This document shows positions 1-13,456 of a stretch of DNA of 64,000 bases, one piece after another (position 1 is the first letter of the stretch; the number at the start of each line of letters is the position of its first letter). The stretch is from Colletotrichum lupini (taxonomy: Eukaryota; Ascomycota; Sordariomycetes; Glomerellales; Glomerellaceae), in contig NC_064679.1 of NCBI RefSeq assembly GCF_023278565.1, positions 4,216,001 to 4,280,000 of the forward strand, read 5' to 3'. Below the pieces are notes generated by a model. The model worked only from the letters and a program-made list of their open reading frames with translations, was not told the DNA's origin and did no database searches. A program made the position numbers and the translations under genes.

Positions 1-492
1 CCTCAGATGGGTTCGAGTTGGGGATGAGGGAAAATTAAAAGGAAACGACTGCCGTCTGTCGCAGCGCACGGTAAATCCGTCCTGCGCAGGCGCTGGGTGG
101 ACCGGGTGGGGGGGTTTGCGAGACCTGGAAAACTAGCGAGACCACGTGATCCTGCTGGTCTGCGATTGGCCAACCATGGGGTCTGGAAATCGAATGTGTG
201 GTGCGAAATACGATACGTACTATAGTCTTGAGGCGACTTGCCCGCGTAAAGTGCATCCTCGCCTAAAATTCCAGAGTGGGATTTTTCCAGAGGTGGGTCC
301 ACAAGCACCATTTTTCCGTACCGCACTCTCCAGCCCTGGACCAGCCCTCACTCGTACGCAACCTCCACCCACCACCACTTCGCAGCAAGGCACGTCAAAA
401 CCATTTCGCGCCCTGGTCGAACCCACCAATTGCGATTTTTTTGACTCAGCAAGCCAGAAAAGATCAAGTACGTCTCCTCGCAATTGATATAC

Positions 493-532
493 CCTCTTCT
501 CCTTTTCTCTTTTTCTCTCCTTCACGGATCTA
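493..532 (+). promoter_or_regulatory. CT-rich tract upstream of the eS26 gene
   Basis: A nearly pure pyrimidine run (CTCTTCTCCTTTTCTC and similar) ends about 27 bases before the ATG at 559. Such tracts commonly lie near transcription starts of highly expressed fungal genes, including ribosomal protein genes. That it marks the start of the eS26 transcript is inference. Nothing else is recognisable in 1-492. Confidence 0.4.
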
Positions 533-558
533 CTAACACACAGTCAGACGTCGCCAAA

Positions 559-1390
559 ATGGTCAAGAAGAGAAAGAACAAGTACGAAGATTCCCTCCTC
601 ATCCGCCCCATATACCGCGCTTCCCACATGCCTCTACCCTCACGTCCCGGCCGTCGACAACGGGTCACGATATCATGAACCTGCTCGACGACGCCGGCGA
701 CTGAGGCTCCAGATGGACACATGCGCAATGATACCCCTAAAGGAACACGATTACTGACTTGGTTTCCCCTCCTACAGCGGACGCAACAAGAAGGGCCGTG
801 GCCACGTCAAGCCCATCCGCTGCAGCAACTGCTCGCGATGCACGCCCAAGGATAAGGCGATCAAGCGCTTCACCATCCGCAACATGGTCGAGTCTGCTGC
901 CATCCGTAAGCCTACACCCTCTTCTTCTCAACACGTCCCAAAGACTAACAGGTATCAGGTGATATCTCTGACGCCTCCGTCTTCGCGGAGTACACCGTAC
1001 CCAAGATGTACCTGAAGCTGCAGTACTGTGTCTCTTGCGCCATTCACGGCAAGATTGTCCGGTACGTTCGTCCGCGGGAGCGACGACTGCAACCCGTCGG
1101 TCTGGTTCACACCACGACCGCGGCGCGCAGGCGCTACAGAAGAACCTTGGCGCTACTCGAAGCTCCCATATCCCCCGTGCCCTGCACCTCGGCGACGCGG
1201 TCCTTCCCCTCTTGCGGGAGGTCGATTGCCGACCTGACGGTTGCTTTTGGGCCTTGTGAAAGACCCCCCAATGCTGACTTACTTTCCCAGTGTCCGTTCC
1301 GTCGTGGGCCGCCGCAACCGCGCTCCCCCTCCCCGCGTCCGCTACAACAAGGATGGCAAGAAGATCGTCCCCAACACCCCCAAGGCCTAA
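559..1390 (+). CDS. RPS26: 40S ribosomal protein eS26 (RPS26)
   Basis: Structural protein of the cytosolic small ribosomal subunit, near the mRNA exit channel. Four exons: 559-581, 778-905, 959-1061, 1291-1390, giving about 117 aa, the usual size of fungal eS26. The start MVKKRKN, the CSNCSRC segment and the later CVSC pair (the zinc-binding cysteines of the family) and the basic C-terminus ending PNTPKA are all visible. Introns of 196, 53 and 229 nt have GTACG/GTAAG donors, with CTAAC (about 943) and CTGAC (about 1273) before CAG acceptors. The first coding exon is only 23 nt, as is common in fungal ribosomal protein genes. The ORF reading through the first intron is not the product. Identification is by family recognition and is essentially certain. 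Confidence 0.96.
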
Positions 1391-1645
1391 AGAGTTGTTT
1401 CTCTACTCGGGTACTCGGTGTTTCAGGTGTTTACAATGACGAGCAGTGGATGAAAAAGTTCTCCTTTCAGGCATGGTTTGGGAACCGGATTGGGCTTTAT
1501 GATGATGTTCATCAATGGGAATCGGGCCATGGCCCTAGGCTAGCAAAGGAAATGCTTCATGACACTGTTCTCTCGCTCCCTGCAATACGTGCCATATGTC
1601 TTGTTCGTCGTGTTTGTTCTACCTGTTGAAACTCGAGTCAACTAC

Positions 1646-2613
1646 CTACTCTCTAGTAAGCTCGAAGCCGACAAATCTCATATCGCTCCCCCACCAGCAG
1701 GGCCTCTCAATTCCCCGAGTCCCAATCTGCTCAGACACGACCGTATTCAACTTCCACTTACTCCCAGTCTGCTCCGACAACTCAGCCCACATCTTCTCCC
1801 ACGTCTCCAAGTTATGCCTCAACGCAGGCTTATCCCAAACTCCCTTCAACTCAATCCCATCCGCATGACCCGCAGCATGACCCACAATCATCACCCCAGG
1901 CTCCTGCTTCAACAATCGAATCACCCGCCGCAGCACAACCATCTGCTGCTCCCGCGTCCACAGATGCAGACAAAGACCCAGGTGCGCGGTGTCAAACGTC
2001 CCCTCCATGGCGTTCAGCCTCGCGTCCCCGTCGTCCAGCATGTCTGCGTTGACGAAGCGCGTCTCGAGACGGTCCCGGTCGCGGAAGAGCTCGTACCCGG
2101 CGTCGATGTACCCTTGCTCCAGCTCGACGGCGACGATCTTGGACGAGGCGACGCCGTCGTGGACGAGGCGCCGGAGGTCCTGGCCGACGCAGCAGGCGAT
2201 GTCGAGGTGGCGCGCGGATGGGTTGTCTTGGAGGCGGGCGAGGAGTTGCGGGTAGCCTGGGCGGTGGGCGAGGTTGAAGTCGAGGAAGTGGAATTCGCCG
2301 ATGCAGGGGTAGGGGAAGACTTCCCAGATCTTGTCGCGCTGTGGATCGTGTTATGTTAGCATCAAGCTATATCCCAGCTTGTCTTGTGCTGGGATGGAGT
2401 AGTCGAGGGGTATACACAAGCGAAAGGGAGAGGAAAGGGAACATGTACCATGGCGACGACGTGGTCTCTGACCTCGTCTGGCGGGATGCCGGCGTACTCC
2501 TCGAGCATCTTGCGTGCCTCGGCGGAGATTTGGGCCTCGACGGAATACCATGGAGCCGCCTTGCTCCTGTCTCCCACGACGATTTGGCTGTTTGCGACTT
2601 GCATTTCGTTCAT
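1646..2613 (-). CDS. AusD-like SAM-dependent methyltransferase
   Basis: Two exons on the minus strand, 2613-2449 and 2338-1646, with a 110-nt intron (GTACAT donor, CACAG acceptor), give about 285 aa. This is close to the roughly 280 aa of the fungal AusD/AdrK-type methyltransferases found in meroterpenoid clusters. Visible features are a conserved FPYPCIGEFHFLDF block at the start of exon 2 and motif I, LDIACCVGQDLRRL (about residues 100-113), the SAM-binding loop. An acidic VELE follows, then NADML, a typical adenine-contacting motif. The start was set at the first Met of exon 1; a second Met three codons later is possible. It probably methylates a small-molecule hydroxyl or carboxyl. The substrate is unknown, and no polyketide synthase or terpene cyclase lies nearby, so a role in secondary metabolism is not supported by context. 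Confidence 0.8.
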
Positions 2614-3153
2614 AACTTGGGCAGAATAGTGTAGTAGTCAAGAGATATTGCTTCAACACCTGACCTCAATCTCCATTCCCACCTCGCGTCAGACAGCCCC
2701 CTTTTAAAGAGCACAGCTTAACATCCCGACGGCACTCTCGCAACTCAAAATATCCTGCAATTACTCACCTCAAAAATCAAACTCGCCGAATTCGGCTCCG
2801 TCAAGCTTCAACATTGGGACGACGGTAGTCGATGCCAGTTTATTGCCGCGGTTTACCCGCGCACCCGGATCGTGCTGCGCCTTTGCGAACTGGTGAACTT
2901 TGCTTTGCCCCCTCCCTCCCGGTCGTCTGATGTCCTGGCTTTTATACTCCCCGCTCTCACCTCGACTTCACATGGAAGGAGTTTCTCGCTAAGTTCCTGA
3001 GAAGAGAATAGAAGTGATGAGATATTTCAAACTACCGAGCTTTCTATGCAAGGGCTTGATCGACGGCGACTTCGGCTTGTGGTCTTAACACCGTCTAACC
3101 TACGCCCCCCCCCTTTGAACTCCGTCCAATAAGATTGCCGTCCACGTCACCGG

Positions 3154-5140
3154 TCACCATGCCACCGGTAACTTGACTACTCCGACATCCTTGTGCAGGG
3201 GCGTATACTCGATATCCGGGATGGGCACGGCGATTCTCAGGCTGGGGAGCTTCTGGAAGAGCGTTGCTGTGATGGGATTCGTTAGCTCAGTGTGACTGGA
3301 GGAGGCCCATGGAAGAGGGCGAACGTGGGGAACGACGCGTAAACGTAAGGTTTTGCTTCTATGCACCAAGCTCAAGTCACATGTACGGCCAACATGACCT
3401 GTAGGATATGGATGGCAATCATAAGAGAAAAGAGAGGCTCACCAAAGACAGTCTCGAGCTCTGCGCGCGCAAGCGGCTCGGCGATACACCTGTGCGGCCC
3501 GAAGCCGAACCCCAGCGCGTGGTTCGGGTCAGGGGTCCGGTGCATGTCAAAGACGTCCGGGTCGGGGAAGACGTCTTCGTCTCGGTTGCCGGATTGGTTT
3601 GCGGCGATGATGCCCTCACCCGCCTTGATGGTCTACGTCAACGGTCAGCATGTCCGGACCAGGGCGCTTCACAAAAAAACACATGCACAAGTGAAGAGAT
3701 TGACTGAGGTTATTGTGGTTAGTAGATAGCACGTACCTTGCCACCGAGGATAATGTCTTCCTTGGCCACCCGCTTCATCGCCATGGAGGAGCCGGTGTGG
3801 TATCTGCACAGCTCTTCGACAAAGGCCGGAGCGAGAGACGGGTCGGCTTTGAGTTGGGCGAGCTGACCTGGGTTTCGGAAGAGTTCGATGACGCCCTGGG
3901 GTGCCGGATGTTAGTTGAATCGTGGACCCCAAACACGCGGTCCGTTTGCTCCGAGAATAAAGACACTCAAGAGTCAAGACGGGAAGACGAGAAGACACAG
4001 GTGACTCACCAACGCAATCATATTCACCATCGTCGCGTTGCCAGCAACGAGCAGCAAGAAGGCGATTTGCACGGCGTCCGATTTTTCAATGTGACCGGGT
4101 CTGAGCTGCTCCACGACCAACTTGCTAATGAGGTCGTCCTTGGGCTCAATGTTGCGTTGGTCGACTAGCTTTGCGAGGTAGTTGAGAAGTTCTCTGGTCG
4201 ATTTGTGTCAGTCATCATCGGTAACGAGGCGCGAGAGTAGGGAAATGGGGCGGCGGGGACATGTAAAGTTGGACGTACTGGTTTGCAGACTGAGCTTGCG
4301 ACGCGGTACCGCTGCCGTTCGTGCGGATGGCATTCTGCTGGGTGATATATTCGAGGTCCTCGAACGGGACGCCGAGGATGGTGTAAATAATCTTAGAAAG
4401 GGTAGTTAGCAGGGCCTCAAGGTAGCTGCATCAACATGTCCGTTTTGGATACTCTCATCTCACTGCTCTTGGGTGTAAACCAAAGCACTTACATATGATG
4501 GAACAGGCAAGGCAAACTTGTCAATTAAGTCAACCGGCTCGTCGCACCCCTGCTCAACCATTTTATCTAGTAGACTTTCCACAGTCTTTTGGATATACGG
4601 CTTCATGGACGCGATGTGCTCCCGCACGAAAAGCGGCTCAACCATGCCGCGCTGCTGCATATGCGCCGGCGCGTCCATGTCGACAAAGGTGGGCTTGTTC
4701 GCGGCCGCCGCTTTCCCGCCGGCGCTGAGCTCGGGGATTCCGGCGCGGGTGCGTTCCTGTGTTGTGGCGTTAGCTCACTTGGACATACTTGATACTCCCG
4801 TTGACGTGTGAAAAAGGGGTAGTGGAAGGACGAAGGGCTATATAGGATGGAGAGATGGCACCTTGGAGAGACGCGTATCCGTGGCGACGGCGCAGACGTC
4901 TTTGTATTTCGTCACGAGCCATGCGAGGGAGCCGTCAAAGAGCTTCACTTGCGAGACGGGTTCCGTGGCGCGGAGGCGGGCGTATTCTGCGGGCGGTTCG
5001 AGGCCCGAGGCGCGTTGGAAGGGGAAACTCGGGGGCGTAGTTGTCGTCATTGTTTTCTGGGTGTGGAGGAGGCGGCGTGAAGAGAGTCGCTGGAGCTTGA
5101 TCGCTGTTGAAGATAGACGAGGCAAGGAGGTCGAGAACAT
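3154..5140 (-). CDS. CYP55A: Cytochrome P450 nitric oxide reductase (CYP55A family)
   Basis: P450nor reduces 2 NO to N2O with electrons taken directly from NAD(P)H; it serves fungal denitrification and NO detoxification. Seven exons: 5140-4862, 4756-4493, 4391-4279, 4193-4010, 3895-3737, 3632-3443, 3266-3154; all phases agree and give about 433 aa. Recognisable blocks are [37 protein letters not shown], the [10 protein letters not shown]-helix typical of P450nor, ELCRYHT, and the haem loop [12 protein letters not shown] with its cysteine ligand. Relative to the roughly 400-aa soluble enzymes there are about 30 extra N-terminal residues rich in Arg, Ser and Leu, resembling a mitochondrial presequence. 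The second in-frame Met (codon 31, start codon at 5050-5048) begins the usual cytosolic form. One donor (GTGCCA, 4861) is weak; the other junctions are good. No nitrate or nitrite reductase gene is nearby. Confidence 0.93.
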
Positions 5141-6064
5141 CGAGTAGTCGAGGTAATTCTGTCTGCGTGTAGAACACGAGGAGTCCTCTAGGGAGCCGGT
5201 GTCCTTTTGTATTTATATTTGCGTTCTTGACGGTGTTTGACGGGTCCCATCTTGTTGATTCATTCAATTCCAAATTCTACTTCTTGGGTGTATTCCTTGT
5301 TTCTGTCTTTCGTCCCCAGTTGAGTGGTAAGCAATTACGCCCTTCATCCATCCCGACCCTCTCCATCAGAGTCGTGGACGACGAGCAGTGTGGTCTGATC
5401 GTGAGCGACACTTCCCGACGTCAGCCCAAGGCGTGTAATACGGACAACCCGGTTGGTCGATGTATTACAGGGGGGAGGGGGTGAAGACCATGGTGTTGCA
5501 TGTCAGGTCTACATTGATGTCAACGTCACAACGTGCGCGTAAAACAAACATGGCTTGCAAGGATCCGGAAACAGGCTTCCATAAGGCGAGCCAGGTGGAC
5601 AGGCAGGTAGGCGGGCAAGCGGGCGGGAGGCTTAGTGATTGAGAGCGCCGCGGGGGACGGGGTGGTCCGCGGAGTTGTCGAATTTTCGGAACGCCAGCCC
5701 CACCACCGCAGCCCCGCCGAGACCCGGAATCATCGGGCGTTGTGGGGCCAGATTCTCCGGGTGGCTAGTCATGAGGACTACCGCATTAGGAAAAAACTCG
5801 GACGTCTGAGAGTACCGAGCTGCGAGTTTTGTCAACCAAATTTTTTTTTTTTTTTGGATATCCGCGGATGGTGTTCATTTTCTGGAGTTCCCTTCCTACC
5901 GCGATGGTCAAGCCCAACCGTGTGTTGAGTTAGAGGAAGAGAGGGGCCGGATGAGGGTTCTTTGTGATAAACTCTGTGCAAGCCTTTTTTTAGTTTTGCC
6001 TGGGTTGGCATTCCGGTGACCATCCCGCCGGCTCTTGAAGATGGGGCCCATGTATTGGAAGTTA
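5141..6064. other. Intergenic region, no gene seen
   Basis: Upstream region of the CYP55 gene up to the copia insertion. It has normal base composition, a T-rich run near 5840-5856 and no convincing exon or RNA gene. Short open frames on both strands lack splice context or recognisable protein features. Confidence 0.5.
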
Positions 6065-6069
6065 AACTC

Positions 6070-6246
6070 TGTTACGAGTTATGGCACGCAGCAATGGGTA
6101 TACGGAGTGTAGTAAAAGTAGCTTAACTATTAAAGTAGAAATAGACAAAAGGAGAAGGTTTATATATACGATATCTAAGATAGATACGTGATTTAGTACG
6201 TAACGGGCACTTTATGAGGTACGATTACTATCCCTATTACGTAACA
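6070..6246 (-). repeat. Left LTR (3' LTR) of copia copy 1
   Basis: 177 bp. It begins TGTTACGAGTTATGG and ends TTACGTAACA. Comparison of all four LTRs suggests unmutated ends TGTCACG...CGTGACA, a 7-bp terminal inverted repeat with canonical TG...CA. Just inside (6249-6253) the plus strand reads CCCCC, which is a G-rich polypurine tract on the element's sense strand. Confidence 0.92.
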
Positions 6247-8994
6247 CACCCCCTAATTACTACCGCTAGGGAGCTATTATACTTAAAATAGAATCTCTAA
6301 ATACCCTTATAAAGGCCTAATTTAGTCGAATATAAATAAAAGAAAATTAAGTATAAGGGATATACGTCTTTTAAACCGCGTTTATTATAAATATATCCCT
6401 TTATTTAAAGTAAATAGAATCCTAACCCGGAATAGCGCGTATTTTACTACTTTTAGTATATAAATTACTAAGGGCGAGGCTACTTAGCCGCCTTACGTAT
6501 ATTTAAATTCTCGCGGCGTCGCTTAGTTATTATTTTTCTTTTTTTTTTTAACCTCTTATAGTTATTATAAATACTCCTATTTATTATACGCGCGCGCCTG
6601 CGCCGTCAAATCGTTTACTAATTTTATTTTAGATATAAATATTTAATATATTTAGAAATAATAATAAGTTTTGCGCAATTTTTATAATATTTTTTATATA
6701 CGCATTGTGCGGTTTACTAAGAGTTTAAATAGGTAATAATACTAACGAGCCCCTCTAGGTCGTTACCCCCCCCCGCGACCTCCTACCCGCTTACTAGGGC
6801 CCGGCTACCGAGCTCTCCCTCCCTAGCTAGGAGGATATCGAGGCTACTAATTAAGACGCCGAGGACTTTATTAAGTTCGAGGCTCTCCTTAGCGGCCGTA
6901 ATAAGGGCAATAATAAGGTAAATAGTAGCGGTAAAAGCTCTAATAGGCTTTTACCTATCCCCCCCTCGGAGTCTAAGAGTGAGGATAAGACTAGTTTGGA
7001 TAATAAGCCCTCTAAAAAGGGTATATCGTATACTTATTATTTTAGGAGTTTATATTTAATATTATTTTAGGGTTTAAAAAACGCAAAGCTAGCTCTTTTT
7101 AAAAGGGTAGTAAGAAATAGAAGAGAATACTAAGAGGCTAAGGCACCCCCCGCGGTAAGTATAGTTCTCTTTACTATTCTAAGCCTATTTAACATATACT
7201 TAGTCCCTAAGAAGCTTAAGGGAGAGGTTCTTAAGGAACGGGAGATCTAATACTTACCCTATTTTAAAGTAGCCCTCTAGTATACCGATATTAAAAATAG
7301 TAGTCGTTATTTTATAAGAAGTAGTAGCCGGTATGCGCGCTATTTTAATAGCCGTTCGGCTAAAAGGTATATTAATATACTAGTCGTCTTGCGGCCGATA
7401 GCCTAGGCCCTTACCGAGGCTATTATAGGTAGCGCTCCCTCTCTCGTAAATATATTATCCTTTTTTATTATTAAAAAGCGCACTTTTAATTATAGTTTTA
7501 GTAAAATATTACTAAGCTCTGTAGTATCGTCTGCTAGATATATAATAACTAGAGGATATATAAGAACTATATTAGCTTTTATATAGAGGACTTTTTTAAT
7601 ATGCGCCCCCGGTCCTCTCTCGTACTTATTATAATTATTTATAACTAACTTCCTATTACGCTGCCCGCTTCTATACCCTAAGTCGTTAACTTAATAATTA
7701 TTCTAGCTCTTGCGCCCCCCGCTACCCCCGCTATTCTTAGCTTTATAAATTTCGAGGCGCGTAAGACGCGTTTCTTAATACGTATACTAACCCTCTTTTT
7801 TAATAACGCTATACTCCTAGCGATCGCGTACTTCGTAAACTAAGAGTTTAAATAGTAAGTATAAGCCTAGGTCTTATTTTTATATACGTATGCCCTACGG
7901 GGCAAGGTTATTTTATTTATTTTAGGCCTCCGGGCCGCACTCTGGGTTCCGTTTATCGTCTACTTTCGGGTATTAAGTTTTTTTAAGCGTGGCCTAAATT
8001 AATTATTTTTAACTATTTTAGCTATTTATAATAGCTTTTTGCGCATTATAGAGGTTAAGAAGTGTGCGGAAATATTCGAACTTAGCTCGTAAAAGGTTTT
8101 TAGTAAGTCTATCTACTAGTATATTTTTTATTAATATATAAGTAACTTCGAAGCTACCTCTAGCGTGCTCTTATCTTAGCTATATGTTTTATATATCGAT
8201 ATAGCGAAGTTAAGTAGCTATTTTTTTTTTTCCCCTACGACGAGTCGAATCGTTTACTAATTATCGTAGTTAACTAACTATACTTCTCTTAGGTTAAGGG
8301 TAATGTTTTTAAAAAGGCGCTTTAGAGCTATGGTCTCTTTTGCGGTTTCCTTAAGGTAAAGAAGCTTAGCTTTAGTAGTTAACGTCGTAACCGTTACTTA
8401 GCGTACTAATTTTTATTAAATTAGGCCGCTAAAAAGGAATATTATATATCCCTAAGATAATCGTTATGTTACCTCGTTATTTGCGAAGCTAGTATTTCTA
8501 GCTAGAAATAATAATTGCGCACTCGGTATACTACCGTAGTAGAGCGTAAGATATCTCGTTATATAAAAATATCGGATATAGTAGTTAATTATTTTAATAT
8601 AGGTTGCGCTTAGGTTAGTTAGGAACCGTAATAATTGTAAGTAAGTAAAGGCGACGTTTAGTCTAATTATAATAGCTATATAAAGTATACTCCCGACCTT
8701 TTTTTAGTAGCTTTTTATTTCCTTCTTTATTACTTACCCCTCGTTTAGTTTAAACTCTTCCTAAGGAAGAGGGGTAGCTAAATATAGTAAATTTATAAAG
8801 TCGAAGCGCTTAGTAACTCGCTCGATATATACGTCGTAAATAAGGTAAACCTTACGAGTAGTACGGTCTTATAAAATCCGTACTCTAAGGAAGTAATTAA
8901 TCGGTCTATTCTCTTTAAAGTTAATATATTCTTTTATACTATCGACGATCCCCTAAGCTACCTTTTAGTCGTCTCGATAGTATAGAATAATGAA

Positions 8995-9006
8995 GTTATT
9001 AACGTA
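8995..9006 (-). pseudogene. Reverse transcriptase YVDD remnant, copia copy 1
   Basis: On the minus strand the segment reads VMLVFYVNNFII. The copia-family active site is YVDD. Here both Asp codons have become Asn (GAC to AAT and AAC), exactly what RIP on the opposite strand produces. The surrounding reading frame is broken by many stops. This identifies the element as encoding a reverse transcriptase and confirms its orientation. Confidence 0.75.
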
Positions 9007-12000
9007 GAACACTAGCATTACCTTCCTATCTGCGGTTTAGTAAATATAGATCTCCTCGTAGCTATATATTATGTTTATATTACGGAGTATAGAGGTAAAA
9101 GTTTAGAACTAGAGAATTGGCAAGTCTCGGAGGCTATATAGAGCGCGTTAGAGTTTACCTACTTTGCTAGTAACCTTATATCCCTCTAGGAGTTTAATAA
9201 TTACTAGCTTCTCGCTCTTAAGAGGCGCGTTAAGGAATGCGTTAATAATATTATACTAGTCTACCTTAAGGTCGAATTAGGTAGCTATTACTATTATAAG
9301 CCTAAAGGCTTTTGCGGCGAGCGTCGAAGCGTACGTATTTTATAAGGGGTTAAGTAGTTATATATCCCCCTTTATATATATACGTACTTTTACCTCGCTA
9401 ACCTCGTTATCGACGTCGTGCTTATAAGTATATACCTACTTTAATAGAAGTAGGATCCCTTATTTAGGATTATAGTCGACCTCTTCCTATATACTAATAT
9501 CCCTTAGCTTTTTTATTTCTGCGTCTATAGTATCCCTAAGTAATTTCTATAGTTGCGGTAGGAGATATTTGATATTACTAAACTTTTTTAGTAAGCTCTA
9601 GAAGTTAACTTTAGTAAGTCGTGGTTTCTAAACTCCTCCGGAGCGCTCTAGGTAGGTCCTATAAACTGCTCCTTTTACTACTTAATAGAGTGTTATATAT
9701 CCTATACTACTTTCCTCTATAGCTTTTTGCTAATTAGGTATAAAGGTAGAAAAAAAGTAATCCTAAAAACGGTTATAGTAATCGCCGTCTTTTATATTTA
9801 AATATAAAAGCGTTGCGAAGATACTACTATTAAAGCGTTATAGAGGTCTGCGGGCCCGGTTTAAACGTCTAGGACCTAACAGAGCTTTACTTAGTACTTA
9901 ATAAGGCGGTTCTTATAAGCTCTGTTCTTATATAATAATAGAGGTTTATTATAAGGGTTCCTTACTAACGTCGACTTTAGCGTTAGGAATTACTTCCTCG
10001 TAATTAGTACCTCGTCTACTACGTACTCTAGCGTTTTATTAAGAGCTATTAAGAATTAAAAGCTTAAGAACCTCCGTAGTATATATAAGCGCTCGTAGAG
10101 AGGACTATAGACTGCGCAGAGCTATTTATAACCCGGTTATTATATCCCCTTTCTTACCCCTACCCCTAAGCTCGCATAAGGGGGTTATCTTAGGGGTTAG
10201 TAATAATAATAAGACTATATTAGCCTCTTTAGCCTTATTTACCGTACCCTAGAGTACGTCTATTAGTTACTTAGCGTCCTAAATAATTAAAAATCTAATA
10301 GTAATACTATCCTCAACTATAGAGTTATTTTAAGTACTAGTATTTCTAAAGTCTAGATCTACTTCCCCGAGTGCTCGAATTAACTTATCGTTAGTATTAA
10401 AAAGTTCTTATATCTCTTAGATTATTAGATTTGCTTACTCGCTTACGATAGCTTATTCTTCGTGTGCGGGATTATAAAAGACTTCTTTATTAAACTTAAT
10501 ATTCCTCGTAATAAATACTTACTCGAGCGCAGGCACCTAGACCCTATATAGGTTATACGTTTCTAATATATATCTAACTAAGTATCCTATATACCCGCGG
10601 GGAAGTACTTTAAACTCCTTTTAACGTATACCCCTCTTACGATCCCTATAAAGAGGGTATACTTAGTAGCTATATATATAGAGGCTACCGAGATACGGGG
10701 TAACCGGTTCAGAATCCCGCACTTAGTAACCCGTCTACTACTAGCGTTAATACCGCTTTTACTAATTAATTTCTATTATAATAAGCGAATCTCCTTTATT
10801 AGCCTCCCGTAGGGTAATATTATAAATAAAGATTACTACTAGTACTATTTCGTTTTATAAATTCGTAGGGAGGTTCGTAAAAAGGCATATTTTACGAGCT
10901 TTAGTAATTACGAGTTAACCTATTTTTTTAGCGTTACTTATGGGTTCTTTTATATATAGAGGTAGAAGTTCTATTTCGATTCCTAGCTCGCTATACTACG
11001 TTTTATATACGCGTCTAACGTTTATAGTTAAGAGAGCGGTCTTATTATTATTTTTAAAAAAGTAGATTAGAGTCCCTTTTTAACGACGAATCGCTACCTC
11101 GAGGCTCTATAGTACGAAAAGCACTTCCTCCTCTATTTTTATCCTTAAAGAGAACCCCTTGAGCTGCCTACTATATTCGTTAGAAGCTATAAGTATGTAT
11201 TATTATTTACTAAGAGATAGTTCGAAGTAGAAGAGATCTTAGTATATACGGTACTATGGCCGTGAGGCTCTTCTCGAGGGTGGTCCTCTTAAGACTACTA
11301 TCTTAGCTTTAGATAATATATATACTTTATACTTAACTTATAATAGAGGTTTAATACGTATACCTCGAGTCTTATATAATAATTAACGAAGAGTATTAGG
11401 TCCGAGATGACCTATTCTAAGGTGCTAGAGGAGCGCGCTATTAGACCTCTTACGGGTGCGTTAATATAAGTAACGGAATTTTTTATAGCTAATTAGTAGT
11501 ATAATACTAGCTAGGCTCTGTAGGATATGCTTAAGGTTTGCGGAAGAAAGATAGGATTAGAGGAGCTTATATTCGAGGAAGACTAGATTATTCTTTTAGA
11601 TAAGCTGCTTTTTAATAGTGCTCTTATAAAGCGTTCCCTATTATAAAGTACAATTTAGACCGTAGTACTAGAGTACGCTTCTATTTAGTAAAGTCTCTAA
11701 GACTATGTTAATATAAAATCCCTCGATATAAGTAACGTTCTAAAGCTTTAGATCGCAGGTTCCCTTTCCCTTAGGTCCGTTTAGGACGCCCTTTATAATA
11801 CGAGTACCGCGTGCGGTAATAAGTAGTATAATAGTTCTTAATTTAACGTAGTTTTTATTACCTAATAGTACGTAACTCTCGGGTTTAAATAGGCTCTTAT
11901 CGTTAACTAAATATATTGCTCTATAGCTATCTATTACCGTACTCTAGGAAAGGGGGTAAGCGCTACCTATAAGGGTACTAAAGATTGCGTTTATCTCTAA

Positions 12001-13456
12001 GTCCTAACTCTTTATAAGTATAGTAACTACGTAGCCCTCGTCCTAGTTTATTAATAAGCTCGCTATGGGTTAGTTAGAGGATCCTTTTAGAAACCTAGGT
12101 TTCTTAGGGGTTCTATCGTTCCTTAGCTAACTAGCTTTCTTAAGCTTACCGTAGAGTGATTTCTATTTACTTAATTTAATAGTAGCGAGGACTTCCTCTA
12201 TATAGCTCCTTAGTATTCGCATTAGTAACCTACTAGCGTTTCGGCTTATAAGTGCCTATTTTAATTTTTAGTATGCTATAGGGCGCTACGGGTGTGCGCG
12301 ATTATAAGGGTATATAACGTTACCCTTATTATTTACGTCGTTAACTAAGTTAGAGCGTCTAGTAAAAGTAGAATAAGCCCCTCTTTAACCTAAAGGTCGT
12401 TTAGTATATACGTCCTAGGTTACTAAGCTAAATATATACGCAATCTCCTCGAGGGTCCTCGTATACGTTCTGAAGGCTATTAATTCGCTAAAGGTTTTAT
12501 ATATGCGTTAGCCCTATATAGGGTTAAGTCTAGACTTAACTATAACTAAGAAGTCGAGTACGGCAATCTCTTTACTCATTTCTAGAATATCGTACGTTTT
12601 AGCTCGGAGGTAAGCGGACTATTACTCCTTATACTAACGTTAGGGATTAATTCCGATCCTCGCTTTATTAAGGGCTTATCGGTATTCCTCTCGAACCGCA
12701 TTCCTTATTACTAATTCGGGGGGCACAAATTCCTATTTTAAATATTTAATAATTCGCTATATACTAAACTTAGCGCCGTTCTTAGTAGCTTTTTAAAATG
12801 CGTATTTGTATAGTATAGCGTTAACTAATTTTACTAACTACTAGGCAAGGACTTTAATATACGTATTAATAGTATTACGTTCGTAAGCTATAAGTTATTC
12901 GTATTTAGCGTCGAGCTCCTATTATTTTTAAATACTCTTAAGCGTATAGATCCTCTTTATAAGTACAGTATAGGGATAGATTTATTTACGTAAAATAGGT
13001 AGTATAGCTAGCTTCGTAAAAAGAAACCCGGCTTAGTTCTATAAGTTACTCGTACTTAAAGAAGTTAAAAAGTTCGTACTAGGAGTTATATTTAGAAACT
13101 ACTAGTAGAGGATTTCTTAGTTTTTTTAGTCGTTCTCGAACGCTTTATAACGGGCCTAGTAGGCTCGTAGTTCTTCCTTATTACGGGTCGTAACTAATCG
13201 TCCGAATTTTAAGGGCGAAGTAAGCGCTATAGAGGGGTCGAGGAATGCGTCGGAATCTAGAGCGTCTAGGTCGACGTACTTCTAAACCCCGACGCCCTTA
13301 CTTATAGCGCGAAGTATATTAAACTATTTAATCTAACTATCGCGGCTAGTTAGTTTAGCTTAGGCTAAAGTAAGTGCGAGTGAGTCGGTTATTTTAAAAA
13401 GATCGTAGGAATCGTATTAATAAGTACGTTATCGTAGTATAGGGTCTTAACTAAGA

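Noticed and set aside
6070..6246. Initial idea that the copia terminus was a 9-bp duplication TAAACTCTG
   Set aside because: Comparing all four LTRs shows they start TG and end CA after allowing for RIP, leaving a standard 5-bp duplication AACTC.
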